A stretch of DNA of 62,411 bases from an uncultured Bacteroidales bacterium (GCA_934725015.1 CAKVAS010000017.1:1-62411), one strand, 5' to 3'. Counted from the stretch's first letter, positions 1 to 8,410 are shown. The notes: generated by a model from the sequence alone, not told the origin. Numbers and translations are program-made.

Positions 1-86
1 TAAGGTCTTTTGCAATATAATTATTTGATAATCAATATTATAAACTACTGTTTTCTAAAATTTGTCATATACTAAGACGCATTATA

Positions 87-1928
87 CTATTTCTTCCGAT
101 ACTTCCCGTGCGAGACATTCTCCAGCTGGCCAGTGTCGCACCAGCGGCGGATGATGCGGTCGGCGGTACGTGGGTTGATGCCGAGGGCGGTAGCTGTCTC
201 GGTGTAGGTCTGGCGGTCGAACTCTGGCGACAGGGCTTCGAGGAACTGACGTTGCTGGAGGGTGATTCTCGTGGTGGTGGCCGAGGACGCTGACTGAGAT
301 GCGTCGGCTTTCGGGAGTGTGAGGAATACGTGGGCGTTGTGGCGGAGAATCACGGAGGCCATCGTCATCGCGCTTTGATAGTCGGTGTCAAGGCAAGTCA
401 GTCTGTCCTCGATGATGCCGTCCTCCATTATTCGGAGGGCGGAGAGGATCATCGCGAGGCGGAATGTTATCAGGCCGAGACGGCGGACGGAGGCGACAAA
501 CTCATCACCGCAGCGGTCGCTGTATTCGGTTTGCCAGACGGAGAAGCGTTCGTTGAAGTCGCTGGCCTGGGATGGCGTGAATGAGAAGCGGATATCACTG
601 GACTTTTCGAGGATGGCGTGGAAGTCGTGGAACTCCTGTCCGAGTTTCTGGAAATGTTCGTCAAGAGTTGTGTCGGCGTGGGTGCTGAATACGTCGTTCC
701 ATACGAGGCGGAGGTCGAGGAAGTAGAAGATGAAGCGGCTGAACAGGCCGTTCTCGGCGTCGGTGATGAGATTCAAAACCTGCCTGGGCGTTCCGGTGAG
801 GAGCGTGGAAAGGCGTGGATTCTTGATGTTCACATATTCACGGTCTTTGCGGCGGATGTAGGAGATGGTCTCGTGGTGGAAGGCCTTGCGGAAGCCGTCG
901 GAGTAGTTGCCGTAGTCGGAGCCGAATGTGTTGGCGAGGGTATCGCCCTCAGTCTCGAACATCAGGCCGGTACCGCCGTTGTCACCGAGGACCTGATAGA
1001 CGGCAGTGGCGGAGGAGTTGGCAGGGATGAAGAGCATACGCATAGGCGGCTCCTCAGGCTTCTCCATATCGACCTTCTTCTTGCCAGCTGCGTTGTATTC
1101 GGCTATCTTGTGCTTGTACTCAATGGTCTCGGCCTCGTTGATTTCGCGGAGGCGGTCGTGGATGGGCTCGACAATGTAGCGGCAGAGGGCGAGGCGGCCT
1201 TTGCCAGAAGATGCCTTGGCGGTGACGAAGAGGAACAGGTTCGGATAGACGGTGCGGTCGGCATAGACTCCGAAGACATGAGGGAGGCAGGCGGAGATGA
1301 CAGCCATCGTGCCGAGGATGAGGATGTCAGCGTCTTCCGGGGAGTTTGACTTGGAAACCACCTTTTCTAGGAATACCGGTAGTGAACCTTGCAGGTTCGG
1401 CGAGAATGTCGGAAGAGGCAGGTCTTCGTCAATATTGACAATATTGTCAGAATGCGCGGCATTGACAGTTTGCGCAGATTGAGGATTTAAGGCTTTAGCG
1501 GACGAATTCCGTGAATATGCGCATTGTGCGTATTCTGTCATTTTTGTCGATTTTGCGCATTTGGCTGTGGTGAGATTGATGCCGTTATCCTTGGCGAGTT
1601 GGAAGAAAGTGCGGATGGTTATGCCTGTGCCGTGGGCGTTGAGGCAGCGGTCATATTGCTTGTCGCATTCCTCCGAGGTGTAGCCGCTGTTGAAACTGCT
1701 GATGCGGTGGTAGATGGAGCGTCCGCTTTCTCCGAGGGCATCGGAGAGGGCGAATCCGAGGTCACGCCAGTTTGAATAGCCTACGGTGATGTCTGTGCGC
1801 GTCGATTCTATTCGCTGTGTGATGAGTTCGATGTCGTCTTTTGGTTCGGGATGTGAGACTTGCGGTTCAGGGACTTGTCTGATGTCTGACGGGAGCCAGT
1901 CCGAGGGTATGAATGTTTCTTTCTGCAT
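87..1928 (-). CDS. DUF3987 / PriCT-2 domain protein, helicase-primase type
   Basis: A 613-residue protein. Residues about 35-115 resemble the primase C-terminal PriCT-2 domain, with a WRDLGFALSD segment. Residues about 185-540 resemble DUF3987, a P-loop domain found with mobile-element replication proteins; a Walker A-like KASSGKG lies near residue 240. The last 50 residues look like a winged-helix DNA-binding segment. It follows the VirE-N-type gene by 4 bp, so the two are probably cotranscribed and act together in replication or mobilization of the element. The first 86 bp of the window, downstream of its stop, show AT-rich sequence with no further gene. The exact enzymatic activity is inferred from family context. 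Confidence 0.75.
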   Translation of the reverse strand: MQKETFIPSDWLPSDIRQVPEPQVSHPEPKDDIELITQRIESTRTDITVGYSNWRDLGFALSDALGESGRSIYHRISSFNSGYTSEECDKQYDRCLNAHGTGITIRTFFQLAKDNGINLTTAKCAKSTKMTEYAQCAYSRNSSAKALNPQSAQTVNAAHSDNIVNIDEDLPLPTFSPNLQGSLPVFLEKVVSKSNSPEDADILILGTMAVISACLPHVFGVYADRTVYPNLFLFVTAKASSGKGRLALCRYIVEPIHDRLREINEAETIEYKHKIAEYNAAGKKKVDMEKPEEPPMRMLFIPANSSATAVYQVLGDNGGTGLMFETEGDTLANTFGSDYGNYSDGFRKAFHHETISYIRRKDREYVNIKNPRLSTLLTGTPRQVLNLITDAENGLFSRFIFYFLDLRLVWNDVFSTHADTTLDEHFQKLGQEFHDFHAILEKSSDIRFSFTPSQASDFNERFSVWQTEYSDRCGDEFVASVRRLGLITFRLAMILSALRIMEDGIIEDRLTCLDTDYQSAMTMASVILRHNAHVFLTLPKADASQSASSATTTRITLQQRQFLEALSPEFDRQTYTETATALGINPRTADRIIRRWCDTGQLENVSHGKYRKK

Positions 1929-1932
1929 TGTA

Positions 1933-2871
1933 TTATCTGTAATTAGGGTTTATATATGCGCCAGGGTCGTGCGGAAGGAAGCAGGCTCTGGCGATGTCCT
2001 TGCCGGACTTGTCGGGTTCGACGCCGTAGGCTTTGGTGATATAGCCTGCAACTGCCCGGAAGTAGTCTGAATGGGATGTCTGTCCCCTGTTGATTTCGAT
2101 TATCCATTTGAGTCCGTCTCCAGAGGGACCTCTGAAGAGCAGCGCAGTCTCGAAGTAGCGGTCTTTCAGAAGCCTCACGAACAGCCCCTCAACATCGGGG
2201 ATGTGGTCGAAGTCGATGCAGAGGAGACCAGATTCGGTGACGCAGCTGGCGTTGCTACGTGATGTGAACTCGCCGCTGAAGGTGGCGTAGTCGAAGTTGG
2301 CGGCCTTGTATATTCTTGCCCTTGACTTGTCCGCTATGCTTCGGAGGGTGCTGGTGCGTTCCTCGGCGTAGCGTCCGGTGATGTAGTTCCAGGCATCGAG
2401 GACGGTTATGCTCTTGTAGGGGCTGATGTTTGTTATCGGTGCCTTGTAGAACGAGAACTTTGGGCCTTTGGAGGTCGGGAGCGGTGGGATGTTCTTGTAC
2501 TGGTGGTTCTCTCCGTCAAGGTTGAGGTTCATTTCACGGTTCAGCGTGGCGAGGAGTTCCTGCCCTGTCTGGCGGAAGTACATCGAAGCAAAGTCAAGCG
2601 CATCGCCGTCGGGGATTGCCCCGCTGAGGTCGTGATGTCGGGCGCATTCGTCGGAGAGGCGTTGTTCGGGATGGAGTTTGTCGATGCGAACTTGGAGTGT
2701 CCTTTCGCCTCCAGCGTAGGGGTTGCGGACAGTGCCGCAATCCCTGCCCGAGACTCGCATAACGGTTTCTCCAGGATAGAACTTTCGGAGGATGTGGCAG
2801 TAGATGTCCGCGCCCCACAGAGTGTGCCTCAGCACCATCTGCCTATTTTTCGTCCTTTCCATAGCGTTCAC
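1933..2871 (-). CDS. VirE N-terminal / BT4734-like primase-related protein
   Basis: A 312-residue protein whose residues about 130-312 match the VirE-N (BT4734/BF3469-like) family common on Bacteroidota mobile elements. An acidic DFDH segment and a following SGDGLK segment resemble the active-site region of archaeo-eukaryotic-type primases, so a primase-like role in element replication is plausible but inferred. The start overlaps the upstream HTH gene by 29 bp; a second ATG nine bases downstream (MERTKNR) is an equally good start. It is translated toward the DUF3987 gene, a pairing repeatedly seen in these elements. Confidence 0.75.
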   Translation of the reverse strand: MNAMERTKNRQMVLRHTLWGADIYCHILRKFYPGETVMRVSGRDCGTVRNPYAGGERTLQVRIDKLHPEQRLSDECARHHDLSGAIPDGDALDFASMYFRQTGQELLATLNREMNLNLDGENHQYKNIPPLPTSKGPKFSFYKAPITNISPYKSITVLDAWNYITGRYAEERTSTLRSIADKSRARIYKAANFDYATFSGEFTSRSNASCVTESGLLCIDFDHIPDVEGLFVRLLKDRYFETALLFRGPSGDGLKWIIEINRGQTSHSDYFRAVAGYITKAYGVEPDKSGKDIARACFLPHDPGAYINPNYR

Positions 2872-3235
2872 GGATGTTGAACATCACATAATTGTCTTTC
2901 AGAAGCCTTTCTATGTCTTGACGGAAGTAGTAGATTTTCCTGCCGATTCTGGTGTAGGGTATCGTCCCGTTCGAGCGGAGGGTCTGGAGGGTGCGGGGGC
3001 TGATGTGGAGCCTCATCATCACGTCCTGGCCGTCAAGGAGGGTGTCGAGGATGTCTCCATTCTGCGTCGTTTGGCTTTGACATTCACGGATTTCATCCTC
3101 GGTCATCTTTCCTCGCCTCAGTAGCTCATTCTGGATGAACGGGCATTGGCGCAGGATCTTAGAGTACGGCTCGTTGGGGTCGGCGGCCATCTGGAGGATG
3201 ATGTCGCCGATGGGCTGCGGTTCGCGGTGTTTCAT
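2843..3235 (-). CDS. Excisionase-type helix-turn-helix protein
   Basis: A 130-residue protein. Its C-terminal half contains a MerR/excisionase-like HTH_17 motif (LHISPRTLQTLRSNG followed by IPYTRIGRKIYY), typical of small DNA-binding proteins encoded beside integrases. The start overlaps the stop of the DUF3853-like gene by 4 bp, indicating translational coupling. Likely roles are directionality of excision or transcriptional control of the element; the sequence cannot tell which. Confidence 0.75.
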   Translation of the reverse strand: MKHREPQPIGDIILQMAADPNEPYSKILRQCPFIQNELLRRGKMTEDEIRECQSQTTQNGDILDTLLDGQDVMMRLHISPRTLQTLRSNGTIPYTRIGRKIYYFRQDIERLLKDNYVMFNIRERYGKDEK

Positions 3236-3513
3236 AGCTCTTCCCTTTGGGCGAAGAGTCGCATCGCCTTGTCAACGTCTATGACTATCTTCCTGCCGTT
3301 CTGGATGATGGCTTCCTTGAGGAATGTGTTCTTGTACCTCTGTGCCGTGGCGTGAGAGCAGCCGAAGATGTCCCGTATGCCCTGGAGTCCGTAGACGTAG
3401 CGTGCCGTCTTCTGTTCGGGCTGCCTGGGCTTTTCTGTGTTCAGTCCTGCTATGAGGGCTTTGAGGTCAGCGACAGTCAATGCCGCTATTGGTGTCGTGT
3501 CATCGTAAAACAT
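3232..3513 (-). CDS. DUF3853-family small DNA-binding protein
   Basis: A 93-residue protein resembling DUF3853, a family of small proteins on Bacteroidota conjugative and mobilizable elements. A central helix-turn-helix-like stretch (GIRDIFGCSHATAQRYKN) followed by a positively charged segment suggests DNA binding. It is the first gene of the four-gene operon running to 87, with 4-bp overlap to the next gene. The palindrome CAACCGGTTG at 3547-3556, about 35 bp upstream of the start, could be its operator. Confidence 0.7.
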   Translation of the reverse strand: MFYDDTTPIAALTVADLKALIAGLNTEKPRQPEQKTARYVYGLQGIRDIFGCSHATAQRYKNTFLKEAIIQNGRKIVIDVDKAMRLFAQREEL

Positions 3514-3546
3514 CTCTTTACATTTTATTGGTTTTTACTGATGACT

Positions 3547-3584
3547 CAACCGGTTGGGCCGTTATTGTTTTCGATATATCTTTG
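3547..3584. promoter_or_regulatory. Palindrome plus plus-strand promoter-like boxes in the element
   Basis: CAACCGGTTG (3547-3556) is a perfect 10-bp palindrome upstream of the DUF3853 operon. On the plus strand a TATCTTTG (3577-3584) fits the -7 box, with GTTG at 3553-3556 as a weak -33 box at 20 bp spacing. A plus-strand transcript from here would run antisense to the HTH and integrase genes. No convincing plus-strand gene follows, so the transcript is speculative. Confidence 0.35.
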
Positions 3585-3707
3585 GCAAAGGAAAGCATAT
3601 TCCCGATGCCGTCAAATAGGTGATATCCGTGGTTTTACAGCATTGTGGTTTCCTTATGGGAGTATGGTTCTGTTCAGTATCATACGGTATGAAAAGGAGA
3701 AGGCCAC

Positions 3708-3743
3708 TTGACACTTTTCATCGAAAATCTGAGAAAGTGTCAA
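3708..3743. repeat. Perfect 10-bp inverted repeat with 16-nt loop
   Basis: TTGACACTTT (3708-3717) and AAAGTGTCAA (3734-3743) are perfect inverted copies in the 281-bp gap between two element genes (3514-3794). There is no T run after it on either strand, so an operator or a site for an element protein is more likely than an intrinsic terminator. Nothing else in this gap looks like a gene. Confidence 0.5.
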
Positions 3744-3794
3744 ATGGTCGATATGGTTTGGTATGTTATTGTCTGCTTTAGTTCGGGAACTCCG

Positions 3795-4172
3795 TCAGTT
3801 CTGTCCAATGAGGTGTAAAAGGAGTTCCCAGAGGAGTGCCGTGTCCTGGGTGCGGATTCTGGTCCGGTCGGAGGTGAGGATGAGGAGGCCGTCGTCCATC
3901 CAGTTGTAGATGGTCTGGCGGCTGACTTTCAGGTAACGGGCAAATTCGGCCTTCTTCATTTCGGGATGAAGGTCTGCGGTGCCGCGGAGGCGTGATGCGT
4001 CCTCGGAGGTTATGCCAACCTTGCGGAACGATATGTCCACGAGGTCGTGGAGTGTTATGTGGCTGTAGCCTCTGTCGGAGAACGCCTGGAGGAACGGCAG
4101 CAGCCTGTTGGTGTCGAGGCGGAGTCCGAGGAGGGCTTTCAGCATAAGGGAGGTTTCGGGGTGGGCTGGCAT
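3795..4172 (-). CDS. Helix-turn-helix protein downstream of the integrase
   Basis: A 125-residue protein with a C-terminal HTH_17-type motif (FARYLKVSRQTIYNWMDDG) preceded by a helical N-terminal half of unknown function. It begins 8 bp after the integrase stop and is probably cotranscribed with it. Proteins of this kind next to Bacteroidota integrases are usually regulators or excision cofactors; which one applies here cannot be read from the sequence. Confidence 0.7.
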   Translation of the reverse strand: MPAHPETSLMLKALLGLRLDTNRLLPFLQAFSDRGYSHITLHDLVDISFRKVGITSEDASRLRGTADLHPEMKKAEFARYLKVSRQTIYNWMDDGLLILTSDRTRIRTQDTALLWELLLHLIGQN

Positions 4173-4180
4173 AGGCTGGG

Positions 4181-5503
4181 CTATTTCTTGAGGTTCTCGT
4201 CAAAGAGGCTCATTGCAGCGGCCTTGGTCTTCTCGGCGATGTCGATGTAGGGGCGCATGGCCTTGTAGTCGGAGTGACCGGTCCATTTCATCACGACCTG
4301 CGGTGGGATGCCGCTGGCGAGGGCGAAGCAGATGAATGTCCTGCGCCCGGCGTGGGTGCCGATGAGCGCCCATTTGGGGTAGGTCTCCTCTACTTTCTGC
4401 CCGGCGCGAAAGAACACTTTCGTGATGGGGGTGTTGAAGCCGCAGAGCTCGCAGAGGTCTTTGAGGTAGTAGTTCATATTTTGATTGGCGATGACTGGCA
4501 GGGCAAGGCCTTTTGGGAATGGTTCGTCTTCATATTTTTTCAAGATTGCTTTTGCAAAGCTGTTGAGGTCAATCGGCAGCCTGTCATTCGTTTTCTGTGT
4601 GGTCACGTAGAGGCAGTCTCCGATGATGTCCGTTCTCTTGACTTTCGCCATATCGGAGTATCTGAGAGACGTGAACGCACAGAAGCAGAAAAGGTCGCGG
4701 GTCTTGGCCAAGGCTCCAGCTTCGTGAACTGTTTTTTCGTATTCATTGCCATCCATGTCCGTTAATGTCACTTTCGTTCCGTTTGCTGGAATGTCATAAT
4801 GATACAGGTGAAGCAGCTCTTCTTTTGTCAAGAAGATGACGGGCTTTTCAAGGACCTTAAATTTTGGTTGGAATCGGCTGATGGCATCTTGTTGGCAAAG
4901 GCCTTTCCTTATCGCCCAATTGAGAAACCATTTGAGATTATTAAATTGTTTCTGGGCGGTTTTTTCTTCAAGGCCATCGGACATTCTCAAGAATCGGACA
5001 AATGCCTGAAGTCCTTCTTCGTTGAAGTCTTGATATGTGCAGTCTTTCTTGAATCTTTTCAGACGTTTGGCGAATGTGCTCCAGTTTTGAGTCGTGGAGC
5101 TCGCCCACTGGCATGCGAGACTTTCTTCTTTCACAAATTGCTCAATGTCATCAAAGATTGTTTTGACTTTGGAGTATTTCTCTATGTCATCTGGTTTTAT
5201 ACCGAGAGCTTTTTTCATCTCAAGGCGAAGTTCGTCTGGTGTCGGCATTACCTTCACTTCGTTAATGTAATTAGTGAAGTGTGACAGAAGATTGAATATG
5301 TCTTTGTTGATTTCTGTGGCGGATTCTCCTTTTGAGTTTACATATTTTGCTCTGCTGACCCTGGAACCGTTCCAAACTTCCGGCAATACGCTGTGGCCGA
5401 TTGTTGGAAAGAATCTTTTCTTGAAGATGATGACCGACATCTTGATTGGACATTCTCCAGCTTTATTCGGATGAGTGTCGAGGTAGAAATTTACTGCCGC
5501 CAT
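4181..5503 (-). CDS. Tyrosine-type site-specific integrase
   Basis: A tyrosine recombinase of about 440 residues with an N-terminal arm-binding domain, a SAM-like core-binding domain (about 90-190) and a catalytic domain. The catalytic set is visible: R281 (SLRYSDM), H384-x-x-R387 (HAGRR), H410 (TGHSD) and Y419 (RPYIDI). I chose the ATG at 5503 because the family fold begins at NFYLDT; an ATG at 5572 would add 23 residues without family character. It should integrate and excise the element at the site 5660-5677, which lies upstream of its start as in NBU-type elements. Confidence 0.9.
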   Translation of the reverse strand: MAAVNFYLDTHPNKAGECPIKMSVIIFKKRFFPTIGHSVLPEVWNGSRVSRAKYVNSKGESATEINKDIFNLLSHFTNYINEVKVMPTPDELRLEMKKALGIKPDDIEKYSKVKTIFDDIEQFVKEESLACQWASSTTQNWSTFAKRLKRFKKDCTYQDFNEEGLQAFVRFLRMSDGLEEKTAQKQFNNLKWFLNWAIRKGLCQQDAISRFQPKFKVLEKPVIFLTKEELLHLYHYDIPANGTKVTLTDMDGNEYEKTVHEAGALAKTRDLFCFCAFTSLRYSDMAKVKRTDIIGDCLYVTTQKTNDRLPIDLNSFAKAILKKYEDEPFPKGLALPVIANQNMNYYLKDLCELCGFNTPITKVFFRAGQKVEETYPKWALIGTHAGRRTFICFALASGIPPQVVMKWTGHSDYKAMRPYIDIAEKTKAAAMSLFDENLKK

Positions 5504-5659
5504 ATCAGAGTTTATTTTGTTATCAGTTCCATTATTCACGAACAAATTTACGAACAATACTTGATATATCAAAATAAACTTCGCTGAACTATGTGATAAT
5601 TTATGTTTTGATTTTCAGATATTTATAAATTGTTCGAAATTCAGTTAAATTATAACTTT

Positions 5660-5677
5660 AATCCCTCACTCTCCGCA
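5660..5677 (+). other. Attachment site: tRNA 3'-end remnant (attR-like)
   Basis: AATCCCTCACTCTCCGCA reads as the 3' T-arm and acceptor strand of a class II (Ser or Leu) tRNA gene, but no tRNA body precedes it; AT-rich element DNA does. This is what integration of an element into a tRNA 3' end leaves at the distal junction. NBU1 uses a related core ending in CTCTCCGC. The intact tRNA should lie at the left end of the element beyond the window. Confidence 0.7.
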
Positions 5678-5687
5678 AAGACCTGAA

Positions 5688-5819
5688 AATCAGGGAGTCG
5701 CCCTCGCGAAAGCGAGGGCCTTTTGTTAAAAAGGAGGTCGCCGTTGAGAGCTCGCTCTCATAAGGCGGCCTCCTTTTTAACAAAACCACACCCCTCAAAG
5801 GGTGTGAGACTCCCTGATT
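5688..5819. other. 132-nt four-way (cloverleaf) inverted-repeat element
   Basis: An outer perfect 12-bp stem (5688-5699 with 5808-5819) encloses three hairpins. Arm 1 is an 8-bp stem capped by a GAAA tetraloop (5700-5719). Arm 2 is a 22-bp stem with one G-U type pair (5721-5742 with 5764-5785), whose loop holds a further 6-bp hairpin. Arm 3 is a 7-bp stem with a 6-nt loop (5787-5806). Only single bases separate the arms, and 110 of 132 bases are paired. No flanking target-site duplication is visible. It may be a structured RNA, a terminator cluster or a REP/MITE-like DNA element. The rest of the 5504-5885 gap contains the attachment site, a 7-bp inverted repeat (5827-5833 with 5852-5858) and no gene. 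Confidence 0.7.
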
Positions 5820-5885
5820 GCCGTCGCCTTTGCAGGAGCCTCGCCGGCAAGGCAAAGGAAACCGCGCCCCAAGGAAGCGAATCTC

Positions 5886-6800
5886 TCACACAAAATTCAC
5901 GCGGAAGCGGTGGCGGTAGTCCTTGGGGGACATCCCGACCTCGCGGAGGAACATGGCGGAGAAATAGGAACTGTCGCCGAAGTTGAGGCTCCAGGCCACT
6001 TCCTTTATGCTCATCGACGACTCGGCGAGCAGGCGGCAGGCCTCCTGGATGCGCAGGGCCAGCAGGTAGCGGGCCGGAGAGATTCCGGTGCATTCCCGGA
6101 ACTTCTTGCGGAACCACGAATAGCTCATTCCGGCCTCCTTCGCAATCTCCTCAAGATCAAGCTCTTCTGTGAACCTTTCCCTCATCAGGGACTTCGCGGC
6201 GTCGATGCGGTCCGCGACATAGTCCGACGACGAGGCCTTGTTCGTGTCGTGATAGATTGCAAGGCCGAGAAGCATATTCACCGTTCCCGCGAGATACTGC
6301 TGGTAGGTCGCCTTCTCCTGAACGGCAATCTGAATCGCGTCGTTGTAGAGCGAGACAATGTCCTCGCGCACGCCTACGTCATAGATAGCCTTGTCGAGAA
6401 ACCCGTGCCTGAGCCTTTCCTCGATGACCGCTCCCTGAAACCCTATCCAGTACTCCTCCCATCCCGTTTCCCTGTCCGGAAGGTAGCTGTGCCAGACGCC
6501 GGGACGCAGCAGAATCATATCGCCGCAGTTTATCGCGGTGCATCCCCCGTCCGCGTCGTACATCAGCCCCCTCCCCGAATGGATGTAGAGAAGCTGCCAA
6601 CTGCCGAGCACCCGTCCCTTGTTCACGTCGAAATAGAAGCCCTCCGGATGCTTTTCCGCCGGCGGGTAGCTCGCATAGCCCTTTTCGACCACCTGCGTAC
6701 CCACCGTGTTCACCGTGATTCCCCACTGCTCGTCCTTCTTTCCGCTGAGGAGATATTTTATGCTCTGAACATTTTTCATCTTTCGGAGATATGAATACAT
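5886..6800 (-). CDS. rhaR: AraC-family regulator of rhamnose genes
   Basis: A 304-residue AraC/XylS-type protein with an N-terminal cupin-like sugar-sensing domain (about 40-130) and two C-terminal helix-turn-helix motifs (LEEIAKEAGMSYSWFRKKF and IKEVAWSLNFGDSSYFSAMF). It is transcribed divergently from the rhaB-A-T-D operon. In Bacteroides thetaiotaomicron an AraC-type RhaR activates the equivalent operon in response to rhamnose, so activation from the shared 137-bp gap is the natural inference. A second start, seven codons in (MKNVQSIK), is possible. The symbol rests on context. Confidence 0.8.
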   Translation of the reverse strand: MYSYLRKMKNVQSIKYLLSGKKDEQWGITVNTVGTQVVEKGYASYPPAEKHPEGFYFDVNKGRVLGSWQLLYIHSGRGLMYDADGGCTAINCGDMILLRPGVWHSYLPDRETGWEEYWIGFQGAVIEERLRHGFLDKAIYDVGVREDIVSLYNDAIQIAVQEKATYQQYLAGTVNMLLGLAIYHDTNKASSSDYVADRIDAAKSLMRERFTEELDLEEIAKEAGMSYSWFRKKFRECTGISPARYLLALRIQEACRLLAESSMSIKEVAWSLNFGDSSYFSAMFLREVGMSPKDYRHRFRVNFV

Positions 6801-6937
6801 CGGCGAATATAATGAATAAAATCAAAAATCAACATTTTAATGCCATAATAATGATATGAAAATGCCGGGGAATACCTTATTTTGCAGAGATAATCCCTAA
6901 TCGGGGTTATGGATTTGAACATAATAATAGACACTAT
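6801..6937. promoter_or_regulatory. Divergent rhaR/rhaB control region
   Basis: A 137-bp gap between divergent genes. On the plus strand a TATTTTG (6878-6884) resembles the -7 box but is one base short of TAnnTTTG, and I see no -33 TTTG at the right spacing. A weak promoter that needs an AraC activator would look like this. I do not see a convincing pair of activator half-sites. Confidence 0.35.
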
Positions 6938-8410
6938 ATGGCATCGTTGGCGATAGACCTCGGCGCGACAAGCGGCCGCATCGTACTCGGGAAATACACC
7001 GGGAACGGCATTCAAATGACTGAGATACATCGGTTTCCTAACAATATAATCAAAGTCTGCGGACGCAGCTATTGGGATTTGTGGGGGCTGTGGAACGAGA
7101 TTGTCGCGGGATTGCGCAAGGCCGCCTCGTCCGGCGAGAGGATAGAGTCGGTCGGAGTCGATACATGGGGCGTGGATTTCGTGCTTCTCGGAGCGGACGG
7201 ACACATTCTCGCACAGCCGCGTTCCTACCGTGACGATTACACCTTGGGAATGCCGGACAAATTCTTCGGACTCGTCCCGCGCAGGGAACTCTACCGCAGG
7301 ACGGGCATCCAGATTATGAACTTCAACACGGTCTTTCAGCTCTTTGCCATGAAACAGGAGGGCAATTCCGCCCTTGAGGCCGCCGAGGGGCTGCTTTTCA
7401 TGCCGGATGCAATTTCATATATGCTTTCCGGGGAGCGCGTCTGCGAATACACCATACTTTCCACCTCCGCGCTGATGGCTCCGGAAACGCGCGACTTTGA
7501 CGAGGGAATCCTTGCGGCCGCCGGAGTGAACCGCAGCCTTTTCGGCAGGCTCGTGATGCCCGGGGAGGTGATAGGCGCGCTCACGGACGAGGTCGCCTCG
7601 GAAACGGGACTCGGGAAAATCCCCGTGATTGCCGTCGCAGGACATGACACGGGCTCTGCCGTCGCCGCTGTGCCTGCAACGGACGGGAACTTCGCCTACC
7701 TAAGTTCGGGAACATGGTCCCTGATGGGAGTCGAGACACCGTCGCCGATTGTCACAGACAAGTCCTTTGAAATGAACTTCACGAACGAGGGCGGAGCCGA
7801 GGGCAACATCCGCTTCCTCAAGAACATAACCGGAATGTGGCTGCTGGAGAGATGCCGCGCGTCGTGGAAAAAGGCCGGCAGGGAATACGGCTATCCGCAG
7901 ATTGTCGCGATGATGGGGGACGCCGCCCCGTTCCGCAGCATGATTGACCCCGACGACGCGTCCTTCGCCAATCCGGAGGATATGCCTTCTGCCATTCGGG
8001 AGTATTGCCTTTCCCATGGGGAGCCGGCGCCTTCGTCGGACGCGGAGTTCATCCGCTGCATCTTCGAGTCCCTCGCTCTGAAGTACCGCCTTGTGCTCGG
8101 CAGGCTGAAGGAACTCTCCGGCAAGGACATAGAGCGCCTGCACGTCATCGGCGGCGGTTCCCTGAACGCGGAACTGAACGGGATGGTTGCCTCCTCGCTC
8201 GGGATTCCGGTGATTGCCGGCCCTGCCGAGGCCACCACTGCCGGCAACCTCATGGCGCAGTTCACGGGTCTCGGACTGGCTGATTCGATGGCAGGGATGC
8301 GCGGGGCGCTTGCCTCCGACTCCTCCCTCCGCCGCTTCGAGCCGGAGAACACCGGGGTCTGGGACGCGGCATATTCCCGTTTTAAGAAAATGCTCTGTCA
8401 TTCCGAGTGA
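6938..8410 (+). CDS. rhaB: L-rhamnulokinase
   Basis: A 490-residue FGGY-family sugar kinase, the same length as E. coli RhaB. It phosphorylates L-rhamnulose to rhamnulose 1-phosphate in the cytoplasm. The N-terminal phosphate-binding motif DLGATSGR is at residues 6-13, and the ADP-binding HVIGGGSLN near residue 405 is characteristic of RhaB. It is first in an operon with isomerase, transporter and aldolase. Its last codons (LCHSE and the stop) lie inside the first copy of an intergenic repeat, so the repeat supplies the C-terminus and stop. Confidence 0.95.
   Translation: MASLAIDLGATSGRIVLGKYTGNGIQMTEIHRFPNNIIKVCGRSYWDLWGLWNEIVAGLRKAASSGERIESVGVDTWGVDFVLLGADGHILAQPRSYRDDYTLGMPDKFFGLVPRRELYRRTGIQIMNFNTVFQLFAMKQEGNSALEAAEGLLFMPDAISYMLSGERVCEYTILSTSALMAPETRDFDEGILAAAGVNRSLFGRLVMPGEVIGALTDEVASETGLGKIPVIAVAGHDTGSAVAAVPATDGNFAYLSSGTWSLMGVETPSPIVTDKSFEMNFTNEGGAEGNIRFLKNITGMWLLERCRASWKKAGREYGYPQIVAMMGDAAPFRSMIDPDDASFANPEDMPSAIREYCLSHGEPAPSSDAEFIRCIFESLALKYRLVLGRLKELSGKDIERLHVIGGGSLNAELNGMVASSLGIPVIAGPAEATTAGNLMAQFTGLGLADSMAGMRGALASDSSLRRFEPENTGVWDAAYSRFKKMLCHSE

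Larger units (their letters stand above)
1..5677. mobile_element. Right part of an integrated mobilizable element (NBU-like)
   Basis: Six minus-strand genes form a typical Bacteroidota integrative mobilizable module: DUF3987/PriCT-2 protein, VirE-N primase-like protein, excisionase-type HTH protein, DUF3853-like protein, a further HTH protein and a tyrosine integrase. The right boundary is set by a tRNA 3'-end-like sequence at 5660-5677, just upstream of the integrase start. NBU1 of Bacteroides integrates in the same way into the 3' end of a tRNA-Leu gene, with its integrase next to the attachment site. The left end, mobilization gene and oriT are not in the window, so transferability cannot be judged. 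Confidence 0.8.

Noticed and set aside
3541..3711. Small plus-strand protein in the element gap
   Set aside because: The frame has no recognisable features and its start lies upstream of the candidate -7 box, so the predicted transcript would not include the start codon.
5660..5677. Complete tRNA gene
   Set aside because: Only the 3' T-arm/acceptor strand is present; the preceding bases are AT-rich element DNA without anticodon or D arms.
5688..5819. Ordinary MITE
   Set aside because: Terminal inverted repeats are present but no target-site duplication flanks them, so I list it only as an unclassified structured element.
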